DNA of 64,000 nucleotides from Phoenicibacter congonensis (GCF_900169485.1 NZ_LT821227.1:1364001-1428000); one strand, 5' to 3'. Positions 28,858 to 38,536 are shown, counted from the first letter of the stretch. A program made the numbers and translations. The notes: generated by a model not told the origin, from the sequence alone.

Positions 28858-29772
28858 ATGGAGCTTGCAAGATATTCAAATTTTCTTCCGCAAAACAACC
28901 CTCACGTGCACAAATATTCTCGTGGTAGAGTTGCTGTAATTGGAGGGAGCGGAAAATATCCAGGAGCTGTGATGCTTGCAAGCAAAGCTGTTGCGCGTGC
29001 TGGCGCAGGCTATGTCACTGCCTTTGTGCCAATTTGCATAAGAACCATTTTTCAAAGTTCTCTTCCTGAAATTGTTTCAGTGCCAATCCCAAACAACACA
29101 GAATCATTCATCGGAAAAAATGCATTTGAATTCATTTCGCTGGAAAAACAACACTGTGTTTTATATGGCCCTGGTGTTGGCTCTGGCAAAACACAAACAA
29201 AACTTTTAAAGAAGTTGGTCAACGCAGACACACCTCTGGTCGTGGATGCCGACATGATTGAAGCACTTGCGTCGCTCGAAGACATTAATGGGGCCAAATC
29301 GGTCTACGGCCGAACAACTCCACTCATAATCACTCCGCACCATGGAGAGCTTAAAAAATGGTTGCGCGATAATCGCGAAGACGACTACAACAAATTAGAT
29401 CCCTCACTAATTGCTTTTCGAGTACAAGGAAAACTCAAGGCAGCCGAAGCTAACAATGTTGTCGTTGTCGCCAAAGGTGAAAAAACGCAGGTTATCACTT
29501 CAACCAGCGTTTTGAATCCAGCTGGAGGAACAGACACTCTTGCAACAGCTGGCACAGGTGACGTTTTAGCGGGAACAATAGCAGGTCTCATTGCTCAATC
29601 ACGCCCAACAAGCGTCAGTGAAACCGCTAACGTTTGCGCTGCAGCTGTTGAAGCACACGCGCTTGCAGGAGAAATTGCGAGCAAACAATTTGGTCGACGC
29701 GGTGCTATGGCAAACAATGTTTGCGACTGCATTGGTCTTGCAATCGACCAGTTGCACGGAAAAGAAGAGTAA
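28858..29772 (+). CDS. nnrD: ADP-dependent NAD(P)H-hydrate dehydratase
   Basis: Repairs damaged (hydrated) NADH/NADPH; ribokinase-fold YjeF C-terminal domain. 304 aa from the ATG at 28858, which has AGGAGG four bases upstream; the frame is open 13 codons further but without a ribosome site. Motifs: AVIGGSGKYPGAVML near the N-terminus, DADMIEAL, and the nucleotide/catalytic AGTGDVLAGTIAGL near residue 230. The epimerase (YjeF-N/NnrE) half is not fused here. It stands alone on the + strand, divergent from the tpiA group. Confidence 0.88.
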   Translation: MELARYSNFLPQNNPHVHKYSRGRVAVIGGSGKYPGAVMLASKAVARAGAGYVTAFVPICIRTIFQSSLPEIVSVPIPNNTESFIGKNAFEFISLEKQHCVLYGPGVGSGKTQTKLLKKLVNADTPLVVDADMIEALASLEDINGAKSVYGRTTPLIITPHHGELKKWLRDNREDDYNKLDPSLIAFRVQGKLKAAEANNVVVVAKGEKTQVITSTSVLNPAGGTDTLATAGTGDVLAGTIAGLIAQSRPTSVSETANVCAAAVEAHALAGEIASKQFGRRGAMANNVCDCIGLAIDQLHGKEE

Positions 29773-29962
29773 ATAGGATGCACCTAAAACGCGTACCTAG
29801 ACTATTAGTCTATGCAAAATTAGAAGAAAAGCTAAAAAAACATCCTCAGTTTGCGGAATGCATAAAATTCTTACTTCAAATCTGCGTGTAACACGTAACC
29901 AAAGCAAACTTTCTTTGACGAGGCAAAACTTTTTATCTAACCAAACTTTTAATTCCTAAGAG

Positions 29963-30090
29963 TCAAATCAACTGACGCACAAAACACAAAATGTAAGCAA
30001 AAATTCCCATTCCTGCAAGACAAAAGATGTCCACCTTCATGGTTTTTGCGCTCAGTGCAAATAAAGCAAATGTGTTTGTCTGTTAATAGA
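29963..30090 (-). pseudogene. Remnant of a second azlD-like gene (C-terminal part)
   Basis: In the 350-bp spacer after nnrD, the minus strand reads LFALSAKTMKVDIFCLAGMG then IFAYILCFVRQLI and a stop. It aligns with the last third of the intact AzlD next door (YKTKSMIICCLAGIGIYAVL). DNA similarity is also visible, for example ATTCCTGCAAGACA in both. No start or N-terminal half is present. It is a decayed tandem duplicate; the rest of the spacer shows nothing. Confidence 0.6.
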
Positions 30091-30122
30091 AAAATGGAGC
30101 TTAACTTTTATGCACTCGTCGT

Positions 30123-30467
30123 TTAAAAGGCAAATCCACCTGTTGCAGCTGCATAAAGAACAGCATAAATTCCTATTCCTGCAAGACAGCATATAATCAT
30201 CGACTTGGTTTTATATGCAACAAGAAACACGACAACTGCAGCTAAAACTGGCAAGCACCCTGGCCAAATGCCTGCGTCAAACATCCCAGCCGTGAAAATG
30301 TCATTCGCAACAAGAGCCCCAAAGGCGGCAGGTGCTATCAAATTTAAACACAATTGCATTCGCTCTGAAATCTGCTTGCCTTTCAAAATAAAAGCAGGCA
30401 TGACCCTGCATGCAGCAATGGTCACAGTGACAGAAAGAAAAAGAACTCCAAACGTTGTCCAAGACAT
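30123..30467 (-). CDS. azlD: Branched-chain amino acid exporter small subunit AzlD
   Basis: 114-aa membrane protein with three or four helices. It works with AzlC as a two-part exporter of branched-chain amino acids. Family features: an N-terminal hydrophobic stretch, RVMPAFILKGKQISERMQ, then hydrophobic segments ending in TGGFAF. The start overlaps the azlC stop by one base. Confidence 0.85.
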   Translation of the reverse strand: MSWTTFGVLFLSVTVTIAACRVMPAFILKGKQISERMQLCLNLIAPAAFGALVANDIFTAGMFDAGIWPGCLPVLAAVVVFLVAYKTKSMIICCLAGIGIYAVLYAAATGGFAF

Positions 30468-31201
30468 TAACTCTCACCTGCTTCAGAATTATCGACTTTA
30501 GCACGCCGGTTTTGCAGCTGTGCAAATGCATAGGCAACAACAACGCCAAAAATAGCGCCAAGAAAAATAGCTGGTCCAGTTAGCCCGACCGATTTAAAGA
30601 CGATAACACCAACAACACCGGCAACAGCAGCAACAAAAGTTGGCTTAGTTTTTATCGAGCCCACAACTAGACAAATAAAAAGAGAAGTCATCGCAAAAGA
30701 AGCAATTGGCAGCGGAATGTTGATAACTGGCCCCAAGAGGCAACCAATTACACAAGAAATTGTCCAGGAAGCATGAGAAAACTCATTGAGAAAAATTGCT
30801 CGTTCTACACTCCAATTTCCCTGTTTAAACTTGCTAATGGCGATCCCAAACGTCTCATCGGTCACAGTAACCATGTACCAAAACATGCGACGTTTGCGAG
30901 ATCTTTCGCAGAAAGGCGCAAGTGCAGCAGAATATAGTGTCTGGCGAGTGTTGACAAAAGAAACACTTGCAAAAATCGAAAGTAAATCAGCCCCGGCGAG
31001 AAACATATTAGGAATCATAAATTGACCTGCGCCAGAATAAAAGAAAATGCTAAAAAGCAGGACTTGCAACCAGTTAAGACCCATCGATGCCGAAAGAATC
31101 CCACATGGTATCCCAATGGCAACATAGCCTAACATCACAGGGATAGCCGCGACTAGCGAGTCATGCAAAACCTCAATAGTTATTTTGTCATTGCTCTGCA
31201 T
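30467..31201 (-). CDS. azlC: Branched-chain amino acid exporter large subunit AzlC
   Basis: About 244-aa permease with six or more helices. Start chosen at ATG 31201 (MQSNDK) because GGAG lies eight bases upstream; the frame is open six codons further. Family hallmarks: AIPVMLGYVAIGIPCGIL, FYSGAGQFM and the VTDETFGI motif. Product pairs with AzlD. The 286 bp between this gene and lepA contain only a weak 95-codon frame that is probably not a gene. Confidence 0.88.
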   Translation of the reverse strand: MQSNDKITIEVLHDSLVAAIPVMLGYVAIGIPCGILSASMGLNWLQVLLFSIFFYSGAGQFMIPNMFLAGADLLSIFASVSFVNTRQTLYSAALAPFCERSRKRRMFWYMVTVTDETFGIAISKFKQGNWSVERAIFLNEFSHASWTISCVIGCLLGPVINIPLPIASFAMTSLFICLVVGSIKTKPTFVAAVAGVVGVIVFKSVGLTGPAIFLGAIFGVVVAYAFAQLQNRRAKVDNSEAGES

Positions 31202-31505
31202 TAGGCGTTCTCCACGCAACTTAACTCAGCAACATTGAGCAACGAACGCACAATGGGACTACCTAGTCTCTGACTCGAAAAATAATTAAAACTGTTTCTT
31301 CTGTAGAAGTTATGCTCCATTGTCATCTTTGAAGCAGTTTGCGAGAAAAATGGTCGAACGAAGACCCGAAACGAACTCCGATTCGTAACTGATTTTGAGC
31401 TAGCTTGTTCAAAATTAGTCCCACCATAAATCAAGCATACTTTGGTGCTTGAAATGAGATAGTGATATTTGCAGGACAAAATAGCCAAAACGAATGCGAA
31501 TCAGC

Positions 31506-33332
31506 CTAATTAACCTTAAGAATAGCCATAAATGCTTCCTGCGGCACCTCTACGTTGCCGATAGCCTTCATGCGTTTTTTACCTTGTTTCTGTTTTTCAA
31601 GCAACTTGCGTTTACGCGAAATATCACCGCCATAGCACTTTGCCAAGACATCCTTTCGCCGTGCTTTCACCGTTTGACGCGCAAGCACACGTCCACCAAT
31701 AGCGGCCTGGATCGGAACTTCAAAAAGTTGTCGAGGAATAATCTCTTTTAGTTTTTCGCAGAGGACTTTTCCACGGTCATATGCTTTATCCTTATGTACG
31801 ATAAACGAAAGCGCATCTATCGGTTCTCCGGCAAGAAGAATGTCAAGTTTCACCATGTCTGATTTGCGATAACCATCGTAATCATAATCAAGTGAAGCAT
31901 AACCTTTTGTATAACTTTTCAACTTGTCAAAAAAGTCCATTATGAGTTCTGAAAGTGGGATGTCCCACAGAAGCTCTACTGTTGTTGAAGACAAGTAATT
32001 CATGGTTTTGAAAGTTCCACGTCGGTCAACTGCCAAATCCATCACAGCACCGACATAATCTGGCGGAATGAGGATTTTCGCGTTGAGATAGGGTTCTTCA
32101 ACTCTCTCGATTTCGCCTGCGTCTGGCATATCTTGTGGGCTAGTAATCACTAACGGTTCGCCCTCACTGCCAGGACCTTCTGTAACTCCGCGCCTGTAGA
32201 CGTGATATTCCACACTAGGCGCAGTAGCAAGCAAATCGAGAGAAAACTCACGTTCAAGACGCTCTTTTATAACTTCCATGTGAAGAAGTCCCAAAAAACC
32301 AACGCGGAAACCAAAACCGAGTGCGCGTGAAGTTTCCGGCTCCCAAACAAGAGCGGGATCGTTTAGGGCAACTTTCTCGAGTGCCTCCTTAAGCGGCTCA
32401 TATTGATCACTGTCTATTGGAAAAAGACCAGTAAAGACCATCGGTTTAGCTTCGCGATAACCTGGAAGTGGTTCTACATCATTGTTTTGAATTAGAGTGA
32501 TTGTGTCACCAACTTTTACTTGATTAACATCCTTTAGGCCAGTGACGACATAACCAACTTCACCAGTGTTAATTGAAGGTAGTGGTTCTTCCGCAGGGTG
32601 GCGAGCTCCAACTTCTTCAACAATTGCAGTCGTTTTTGTCGCTAGCATTTTAATTTTGTCACCCTTAGAGAGCTTTCCGTCTTCTACTTTCACAAGCGCA
32701 ACGACGCCTCTATATGGGTCAAAAAAGCTGTCAAAAATAAGTCCTCGCAGCGAAGCATTGGGATTCCCAGTCGGCGATGGAACGTTATAGACAACCGATT
32801 CTAAAAGATCGGTAATCCCCTGCCCCGTTTTCCCGGAAGCAAGAACTGCATCATCAGCAGGAATTGCAAGAGAATCCTCAATTTCTGCGCGGACACGATC
32901 AGGCTCAGCAGAAGGCAAGTCAATCTTATTGATAACAGGGACGACTTCCAAGTTGGCATTCATTGCAAGCATTGCATTTGCAACGGTCTGCGCCTCTACG
33001 CCTTGTGTCGCATCAACAACAAGAACCGCACCCTCGCAAGCTGCAAGTGAGCGAGAAACTTCATAGGTAAAGTCAACATGACCTGGTGTGTCGATGAGAT
33101 TTAGTTGGTATTCTTCCCCATCTTCGGCAGTGTAATTAACGCGCACGGCTTGGCTTTTGATAGTAATGCCGCGTTCGCGCTCGATGTCCATCTGGTCGAG
33201 AAGCTGTGCCTCCATTTCGCGCGCAGCAACAGTTCCCGTCTGTTCTAAAATGCGGTCAGACAGGGTCGATTTACCGTGGTCAATGTGAGCAATTATTGAA
33301 AAATTGCGGATATGTGATTGATCTATTGTCAT
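31506..33332 (-). CDS. lepA: Elongation factor 4 (back-translocating GTPase LepA)
   Basis: Ribosome-associated GTPase. 608 aa, normal. G1 is [11 protein letters not shown]3 is DTPGHVDF, G4 is NKIDLPSA; a domain II-V order similar to EF-G follows and the LepA-specific C-terminal domain ends [17 protein letters not shown]. No clear ribosome site precedes the ATG (the 5' region is AAATAGATTTTTTCAAAA), so it may be leaderless. It is divergent from rpsT, as in many genomes. Confidence 0.97.
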   Translation of the reverse strand: MTIDQSHIRNFSIIAHIDHGKSTLSDRILEQTGTVAAREMEAQLLDQMDIERERGITIKSQAVRVNYTAEDGEEYQLNLIDTPGHVDFTYEVSRSLAACEGAVLVVDATQGVEAQTVANAMLAMNANLEVVPVINKIDLPSAEPDRVRAEIEDSLAIPADDAVLASGKTGQGITDLLESVVYNVPSPTGNPNASLRGLIFDSFFDPYRGVVALVKVEDGKLSKGDKIKMLATKTTAIVEEVGARHPAEEPLPSINTGEVGYVVTGLKDVNQVKVGDTITLIQNNDVEPLPGYREAKPMVFTGLFPIDSDQYEPLKEALEKVALNDPALVWEPETSRALGFGFRVGFLGLLHMEVIKERLEREFSLDLLATAPSVEYHVYRRGVTEGPGSEGEPLVITSPQDMPDAGEIERVEEPYLNAKILIPPDYVGAVMDLAVDRRGTFKTMNYLSSTTVELLWDIPLSELIMDFFDKLKSYTKGYASLDYDYDGYRKSDMVKLDILLAGEPIDALSFIVHKDKAYDRGKVLCEKLKEIIPRQLFEVPIQAAIGGRVLARQTVKARRKDVLAKCYGGDISRKRKLLEKQKQGKKRMKAIGNVEVPQEAFMAILKVN

Positions 33333-33396
33333 TTTTGAAAAAATCTATTTGGGCATTCGATTATGATACAATAGTTTTCCCAGTGAGGAGCGATTC

Positions 33397-33531
33397 GTGC
33401 GAAAAGCACACACCGCAGACGGGCTGCAAAAGGTAATCGACACTGGCGACTTTCAGCAAAAATCCTGTGCTGATAATTTAAGAATTAGTCATTCTTGTGT
33501 CGCCGCGCGTCTATTCCACCATTCAACCTAA
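33397..33531 (+). CDS. Possible 44-aa HTH-like small protein upstream of rpsT
   Basis: GTG start with AGGAG six bases upstream. Translation runs RKAHTADGLQKVIDTGDF then KSCADNLRISHSCVAARL and ends at TAA 33531, 65 bp before rpsT. The second part has the spacing of a helix-turn-helix (SCADNLRISHSCVAARL). It may be a leader peptide or small regulator for rpsT, or chance. It has no recognised family. Confidence 0.4.
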   Translation: MRKAHTADGLQKVIDTGDFQQKSCADNLRISHSCVAARLFHHST

Positions 33532-33596
33532 TCACTGAGTAATTTATAGATAAAGCACTTTTGCTTTTGATTTGATTAGAAAGGACACGGCTTCAA

Positions 33597-34112
33597 ATGG
33601 CAAACATTAAGTCACAGAAGAAAAGAATCATCACGAACGAGAAGTCTCGCATGCGCAATCGCGCAATCAAGAGCGAACTCAAAACTGCAACTCGCAAGGT
33701 TAAAGACGCTGTTGCTGAGGGCAACGGCAAAGAGGCTTTTGCAGCAGCATGTGCAGCATGCCGTCTGATGGACAAGGCAGTAACTAAAGGTGTAATTAAA
33801 AAGAACCAAGCTGCTAACCGCAAGAGCGGCATCATGAAACTCGCTAACACCGTTGTGACAGAGGAAGATCGCAAGGCCTACGAGCCAAAGAAAGGCGCAG
33901 CTCCAGAGGCAACAGGGAACAAAAAAGCTGCTGCAAAACAGGCTCGCAAAGATGAAATGAAAAAAGCTCAGAAGGAGAAGGACAAGCGCCGTTCTGCTCA
34001 GAAAAAACAAGAAGAAGCCGCTGCAAAGCGCAAGGCTAAAGAAGAAGCAGAAGCAGCAAAAGCTGCTGCTGAGGCAGAGGCTGCAGAGGCAAGCGAAGAA
34101 GCTGCAGAATAA
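33597..34112 (+). CDS. rpsT: 30S ribosomal protein S20 with long Ala/Lys/Glu C-terminal tail
   Basis: The first 88 or so residues are canonical S20 (MANIKSQKKRIITNEKSR... LANTVVTEED), which binds 16S rRNA near the 5' domain. Usual length is 85-90 aa; this protein is 171. The extra 80 residues are almost only Ala, Lys, Glu, Arg and Gln (KKAAAKQARKDEMKKAQKEK, then EAEAAKAAAEAEAAE). They should form one long helix with a basic first half and an acidic end. There is no frameshift sign and codon use stays even, so the tail is translated. Confidence 0.93.
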   Translation: MANIKSQKKRIITNEKSRMRNRAIKSELKTATRKVKDAVAEGNGKEAFAAACAACRLMDKAVTKGVIKKNQAANRKSGIMKLANTVVTEEDRKAYEPKKGAAPEATGNKKAAAKQARKDEMKKAQKEKDKRRSAQKKQEEAAAKRKAKEEAEAAKAAAEAEAAEASEEAAE

Positions 34113-34128
34113 AGCAGCAACTTTCAGC

Positions 34129-34163
34129 TCGATGAGGTCAATGTTAAACAGTGGCCTCATCGA
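34129..34163 (+). terminator. Stem-loop after rpsT, probable transcript end
   Basis: TCGATGAGG (34129-34137) and CCTCATCGA (34155-34163) form a perfect 9-bp stem with a 17-nt loop just past the rpsT stop. No T run follows, so termination may be inefficient or factor-dependent. Confidence 0.5.
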
Positions 34164-34315
34164 CAAGCCTTCAATGAGTGTCTTTCTGCCTTAATGTCAA
34201 GGTTTGGCGGAGTGCCCGTTCGGAGTGCTCGTTGTCGGTTCTGTGATGAGTGCCTCCTTGCTGCTCGGAATTTATGTCGGTATTTATGTCTTCGGAATTT
34301 ATGTCTTCTTCGGAA

Positions 34316-34656
34316 TTTATGTCTGGCACCAGTGCAAGAAGTCTGACGCTAAAGTCTGATCCCTGTTTTTGGAATTTATGTCTGGCACCAATGCAAGAAG
34401 CCTGACCCTAATTCGCAGCGCAAAAGGTCTGACCCTGATTCGAGAAATCTGACCCCTGCTTTAAATCTAACACCACAATCTTATGTCTGACCCCAATACA
34501 AAAACTCTGGCACCAAGACGACCCCCAAAGCACATACCATCTTCCTGCCAGAATAACTTGCCTGCTTTCACGGCGAAATACAGTGACGAAATATAGCGAC
34601 TTACGTCTGACCCTGATGCAAAAAGTCTGACACTCGAAAAAAGTCTGGCACTAGAG
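34316..34656 (+). repeat. GTCTGGCACC / GTCTGACCC repeat cluster
   Basis: About ten motif copies in the 885-bp spacer between rpsT and RAYT 2, mixing GTCTGGCACCA, GTCTGACCCC, GTCTGACCCTGA and degenerate forms such as GTCTGATCCC. The rest of the spacer (34660-34997) is AT-rich and holds nothing recognisable. Confidence 0.8.
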
Positions 34657-34997
34657 AGACGCTTGGGAGACACTTGCAAAAAAAGCAACAAATAATCACA
34701 TAATTCCGAATTTCCCTATAAAACAAATCCCAAATTAACAGTAAAACAGCACAAAAATGACTAAAAATGACTAATTGACGAATTGATGAAAGTTTAATTT
34801 CTAATTTAAAGGAGGCAGGAAGAGAAAGAAGAATAAACAATTAAGGATATAAGCAAATGTAAGCACAGTGGCTGCTTAATCCTTTCACATGTAAAAAATG
34901 AAACATCTATTCGAATGTCAAATAGAGTGCAAAGCACGAAGTCAGATATCTGAAACGTCTCTCTTAGCTTTCCAAGTGGCTGAATTAACGTTTAAAC

Positions 34998-35768
34998 CTA
35001 CGCAGCGAGGACGCTAACTTGATGACGTGTTAAAGTTGTGATTCGAGAAATTTGACTAATGTTAGACCCAAACTTCAGGAGTTCCTTAACTAGTTTCCGA
35101 AGAAAAGACCTGGACAGCGTTGGGATTTTACCAAGATTCTTACTTTTAACAAGTCTTTTGACTGCATCAATAACCTCAAGATCAGAGGGTGTAGTGTTCG
35201 GAATAGCTTCGCACTGTTTCTGAACATCTGAATCGAGCGTAACCTCGGCGGCCTCGTGCGTATACTGCTTGAGATAGGCAATCGAAAGTGTCGAATCAAG
35301 TATCTCTCTTGCCTTTTCGTCGAAATTTTTTGTATCCATATCCCTAAACGAGGACCATCTATAGTTCTCTGCTCGCTTCACGATGCCCGCTTTTACTGGG
35401 TTGTTAAAGATGTATGCCGCAGTTTGCAAGAATTGCTGTTCGTCCTGGACAGGCTTTGAGTAAAAGCGGGAATTCCAAAGCGTCCCCGTCCTGCCATATT
35501 TTCGGTTAAACCAGCGCACATAAGTTGAGCCAATAGATTGAAAAACACTCGCACATTTTTCAATATCCCCGTAAAACAACGCGTGGATATGGTTTGACAT
35601 CAACACATAACCAAGCAGCACTACCCCAAATTTTTTGCAGGCATTTTGCAGGCACTCAAGGTAATACTCTCGATCTTCGTCATAATAAAAAATGACCTGC
35701 CCATTGTGCCCTTTTTGCCCAATATTAAGAACACGCAGAGGCGAATCGCACCTCAAAGGTCGAGGCAT
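34998..35768 (-). CDS. REP-associated tyrosine transposase (RAYT 2), intact
   Basis: 256 aa. The metal-binding HUH motif is H60-I-H62 in MSNHIHALFYG and the presumed nucleophile is Tyr119 in AAYIFNNPVKAG. These, plus GTLWNSRFYSKP, are RAYT/Y1-transposase signatures. Residues 160-256 are an extra basic domain that ends in an HTH-like ISQISRITTLTRHQV. ATG has AAAGGAGGGC upstream. Such enzymes act on single-stranded DNA and are thought to copy or move short REP sequences. No flanking IS ends are visible, so it is a domesticated-type single gene. It lies amid GTCTGGCACC arrays and is close in sequence to RAYT 3. Confidence 0.9.
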   Translation of the reverse strand: MPRPLRCDSPLRVLNIGQKGHNGQVIFYYDEDREYYLECLQNACKKFGVVLLGYVLMSNHIHALFYGDIEKCASVFQSIGSTYVRWFNRKYGRTGTLWNSRFYSKPVQDEQQFLQTAAYIFNNPVKAGIVKRAENYRWSSFRDMDTKNFDEKAREILDSTLSIAYLKQYTHEAAEVTLDSDVQKQCEAIPNTTPSDLEVIDAVKRLVKSKNLGKIPTLSRSFLRKLVKELLKFGSNISQISRITTLTRHQVSVLAA

Positions 35769-35806
35769 AATGCCCTCCTTTCCCTGTAAGCTTTCGTTTC
35801 AACATT

Positions 35807-35900
35807 AGCCTACTCTGAATAGTGAAGAAAAATAAGAATAAACAGGTTATTCAAAACCGATAGAACAGATGTTGAACTAGTGTACGAGGAAATGAAGAAA
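35807..35900 (-). promoter_or_regulatory. Conserved upstream block of RAYT 2
   Basis: AGCCTA (35807-35812; TAGGCT on the gene strand) lies 39 bp before the start. It is followed 20 bp further by TAAGAATAAA, then GGTTATTCAAAACCGAT and ATGTTGAACTAGTG. Order and spacing match RAYT 3 and comEA. TAGGCT could be the -10 box and the distal part an operator. Confidence 0.65.
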
Positions 35901-35966
35901 AGCGAAATTGGGCTTTCAACGAGGGTGTTTTAAGTGTTTAGTTGGTTGAAATTGGTAAAAAAAGCT

Positions 35967-36660
35967 ATGTCTGACCCATGTGTTGAAATACCCAAATCTA
36001 TGACTGGCACCATTGCAAATATGAGGTACTTACTCGAGACTTTTTAAATTTAAAAATTAATAAATTAATACTTGGCTATTTTTTAGAGAAATGAATAATC
36101 ATCAAAATCAAGGATACTCAGGTAAAACAACAAGGGAACTCAATAGTTACGGCGGCAGAAACTTAGAAGCAAATAGACAAAAAAGAAGAAGTCAACCTAA
36201 AAAAACAAGTGAACATTAAGCAAGAATGACCATTTTCAATTCATGTTTGACTCCATGGGATGGCCGTGTCTCAATCATAAATAGGGCTCAATGAACTTCC
36301 TTTACATACTGTGTGAGTTATATGTCTGGCACCGATGATTTATGTCCGGCACCAATGCTCCTTTTTTATGTCTGACCCCCGTGCTAGAAGTCTGGCACCC
36401 TAGCAAGAGAGCTGTTAATCGCTATTCCCACAACTGTTTTATTCTTCGAGTTCAAGTCTGGCACTGGTGATTCATGTCTGGCACCAGTGCCGGAAGTCTG
36501 GCACCAGTGCAAGAAGACTAGAATCGCTGTGTCTCCATCAAAAGTTGGCCTCATTGTAACTCCTTGACTTCCTGTGTGAGCTTTATGTTTGACACCAATG
36601 TTTTCAATGTTTTATGTCTGGCACTTTTATTTCGAGTCTGACACCAGTGTCGCATGTCTA
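35967..36660 (+). repeat. GTCTGGCACC repeat cluster
   Basis: About a dozen copies of GTCTGGCACC and its GTCTGACACC / GTCCGGCACC variants between RAYT 2 and the MBL lipoprotein gene, densest at 36320-36510. The copy-free island at 36060-36240 holds a 42-codon frame (ATG 36091 to TAA 36219; MNNHQNQGYSGKTTRELNSY) of protein-like composition but without a ribosome site, so it is probably debris. Confidence 0.8.
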
Positions 36661-36706
36661 ATGTGAGAATATCTATGCTTCAGAACAAATAAAAAAGGTC
36701 ACAAAC

Positions 36707-37888
36707 ATGAAATCCACAACTCGCAGAAGCGTTAAAACAAGCCGAAACGACTTCTCACCAAGTCCAAACATTAACAAAGAAGCGAGCTTCAGATGTTTAA
36801 AGGATCGCGTTAATAATCAATGCGTTTATGACCACTCGGGCTTTAGATCATCGAAATCTTATAACAAATGCGCTGCAATAACAGACAATTTTTCCTGCGG
36901 ATGCACCTCTAAGCTTTTCTCATTGTTTGCTGCTGTTGTCATTTTTGTAAGTATTCTTTTCCTCGGTGGTTGCGCAAGTTCCGCCGAAAATATCTTCAGC
37001 GATGCATCGCAAAGCGAAGGAAACGCAGCCACACAGCAAAGTGGAGACTCGACTATTAAGCAAAATAAAGAAGGGGAAGTTAACGAATCAACAGGATCAT
37101 CGCCCGACTTCGAAAGCAAAGGCGAACTGAAGGTTCGGTTTATCGATGTAGGGCAAGGCGATTGTGCGTTGGTTTCATTCGGAGAACACCACATGCTCAT
37201 TGACGGAGGCAAACCAAAGGCCTCAAGCACAGTCTACACAATTCTAGAACGATTAGGAATATCCGAAATTGAAAGAATTGTTGCCAGCCATCCTGATGCA
37301 GACCACTGCGGAGGCCTGGCCGGAGCTCTTGAAATTGCCAAGTGCGACAATTTTTACTGTTCAACCACAGAATCCAACACCAGAACCTTCGACAACATTA
37401 AAAAGCAGGTCTCCAGGCAAGGAATTGGAATTACCGTGCCAAAAGTTGGCGACAATTTCAAACTTGGAGAAGCAACTGTAACTTTCATTGGCCCGACTAG
37501 CAAATTCGAAAGCGACAATAACAATTCCCTAATATTGCGCATTGATTATGGAAATAAATCGTTCCTATTTACGGGCGATATGGAACATGAATCAGAGGCC
37601 TCAATTATCCAATCAGGAGAAAACACAAAGGCAGATGTTCTTAAAGTTTCACATCACGGATCGCGCACAGCTTCGGGCTCGCGCTTTTTGAGCAAGGTAA
37701 GACCAGAATATGCGGTTATCTCATGCGGGAAAAACAACGACTACGGGCATCCCCACAAACAGACTTTGAATCATTTACAAAAAGTTGGAGCAAAGGTGCT
37801 TCGAACCGACGAGCTTGGTGACATCGTGTTTACAACTGACGGAAACACACTAACAGTTAGAACAACAAAAGAAGGTATCGAGGATTAA
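36707..37888 (+). CDS. ComEC-like metallo-beta-lactamase domain lipoprotein
   Basis: 393 aa. A hydrophobic segment (about 69-85) ends in the lipobox LGGC (Cys at about 88), so the mature part should be a lipoprotein outside the membrane. An acidic linker follows, then an MBL fold very like the C-terminal domain of ComEC: FIDVGQGDCALV, the metal motif HPDADHCGG, FTGDMEHE, VSHHGSRTASGS, and GHPHKQTL. Likely a metal-dependent nuclease or phosphodiesterase. The 70-residue N-terminal tail before the signal is unusual, but no internal start with a ribosome site is seen; AAGG lies eight bases before the ATG. Confidence 0.82.
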   Translation: MKSTTRRSVKTSRNDFSPSPNINKEASFRCLKDRVNNQCVYDHSGFRSSKSYNKCAAITDNFSCGCTSKLFSLFAAVVIFVSILFLGGCASSAENIFSDASQSEGNAATQQSGDSTIKQNKEGEVNESTGSSPDFESKGELKVRFIDVGQGDCALVSFGEHHMLIDGGKPKASSTVYTILERLGISEIERIVASHPDADHCGGLAGALEIAKCDNFYCSTTESNTRTFDNIKKQVSRQGIGITVPKVGDNFKLGEATVTFIGPTSKFESDNNNSLILRIDYGNKSFLFTGDMEHESEASIIQSGENTKADVLKVSHHGSRTASGSRFLSKVRPEYAVISCGKNNDYGHPHKQTLNHLQKVGAKVLRTDELGDIVFTTDGNTLTVRTTKEGIED

Positions 37889-37935
37889 AAGTCCTCATTA
37901 TCATCAGTTTTTGAATTAAGAATCCTCAATTCAAT

Positions 37936-38524
37936 TTATGTCTGGCACTAATGCTTAATGTCTGACACCTGTGCAGCAAGTCTGACACCCTTGCAACGTG
38001 AAGGGGAAATAGTAACAAAGCAATTGGTTTTAGCAACGGTTTTTGGCGATAAAGAACAGTAGTAATTTAAGGCTGAAACAAGAAGAGAATTTATGTCTGG
38101 CACCAATGATTGAACAATTATTTCTGACTTCATTAATCTATGTCTGACACCTGTGCAGCAAGTCTGACACCCTTGTAACGTGAAGGGAAAAAGCAACAAA
38201 GCAACAGGTTTTAGTACAGGTTTTTGGTGATAAAGAATAGTAGTAATTTAAGGCTGAAACAAGAAGAGAATTTATGTCTGGCACTAATGCTTAATGTCTG
38301 ACACCTGTACAACAAGTCTGACACCCTTGTAACGTGAAGGGAAAAAGCAACAAAGCAACAGATTTTAGCAATGGTTTTTGGCGATAAAGAACAGTAGTAA
38401 TTTAAGGCTGAAACAAGAAGAGAATTTATGTCTGGCACCAATGATTTTGACACCAGTGATTGAACAATTCTTCTGACTTCAGTAATCTATGTCTGGCACC
38501 AATGATTTATGTCTGACACCTTTT
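37936..38524 (+). repeat. Three imperfect long repeats carrying GTCTGGCAC / GTCTGACACC motifs
   Basis: A unit with ATTTATGTCTGGCACTAATG, GTCTGACACCTGTGCAGCAA, GTCTGACACCCTTG, AACGTGAAGG and GTAATTTAAGGCTGAAACAA occurs three times (the last element at 38062, 38243 and 38397, periods 181 and 154 bp). It runs to within a few bases of the holA stop codon. The minus-strand 80-codon frames are artefacts. Confidence 0.88.
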
Positions 38525-38536
38525 AAAAGTAGGTGG

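Noticed and set aside
31201-31488. 95-codon minus frame between azlC and lepA
   Set aside because: Composition unlike a protein of this genome, no family and no ribosome site.
33612-34166. 184-codon minus frame opposite rpsT
   Set aside because: Cys/Phe/Leu-rich shadow of the Ala/Lys/Glu tail.
34998-35768. Complete IS200/IS605 insertion sequence
   Set aside because: No TnpB, no subterminal hairpins at the ends and no clear element borders; the domain set fits a REP-associated single gene.
36091-36219. 42-codon frame in the 36-kb spacer
   Set aside because: Protein-like but without ribosome site or recognisable family; kept only as debris in the repeat entry.
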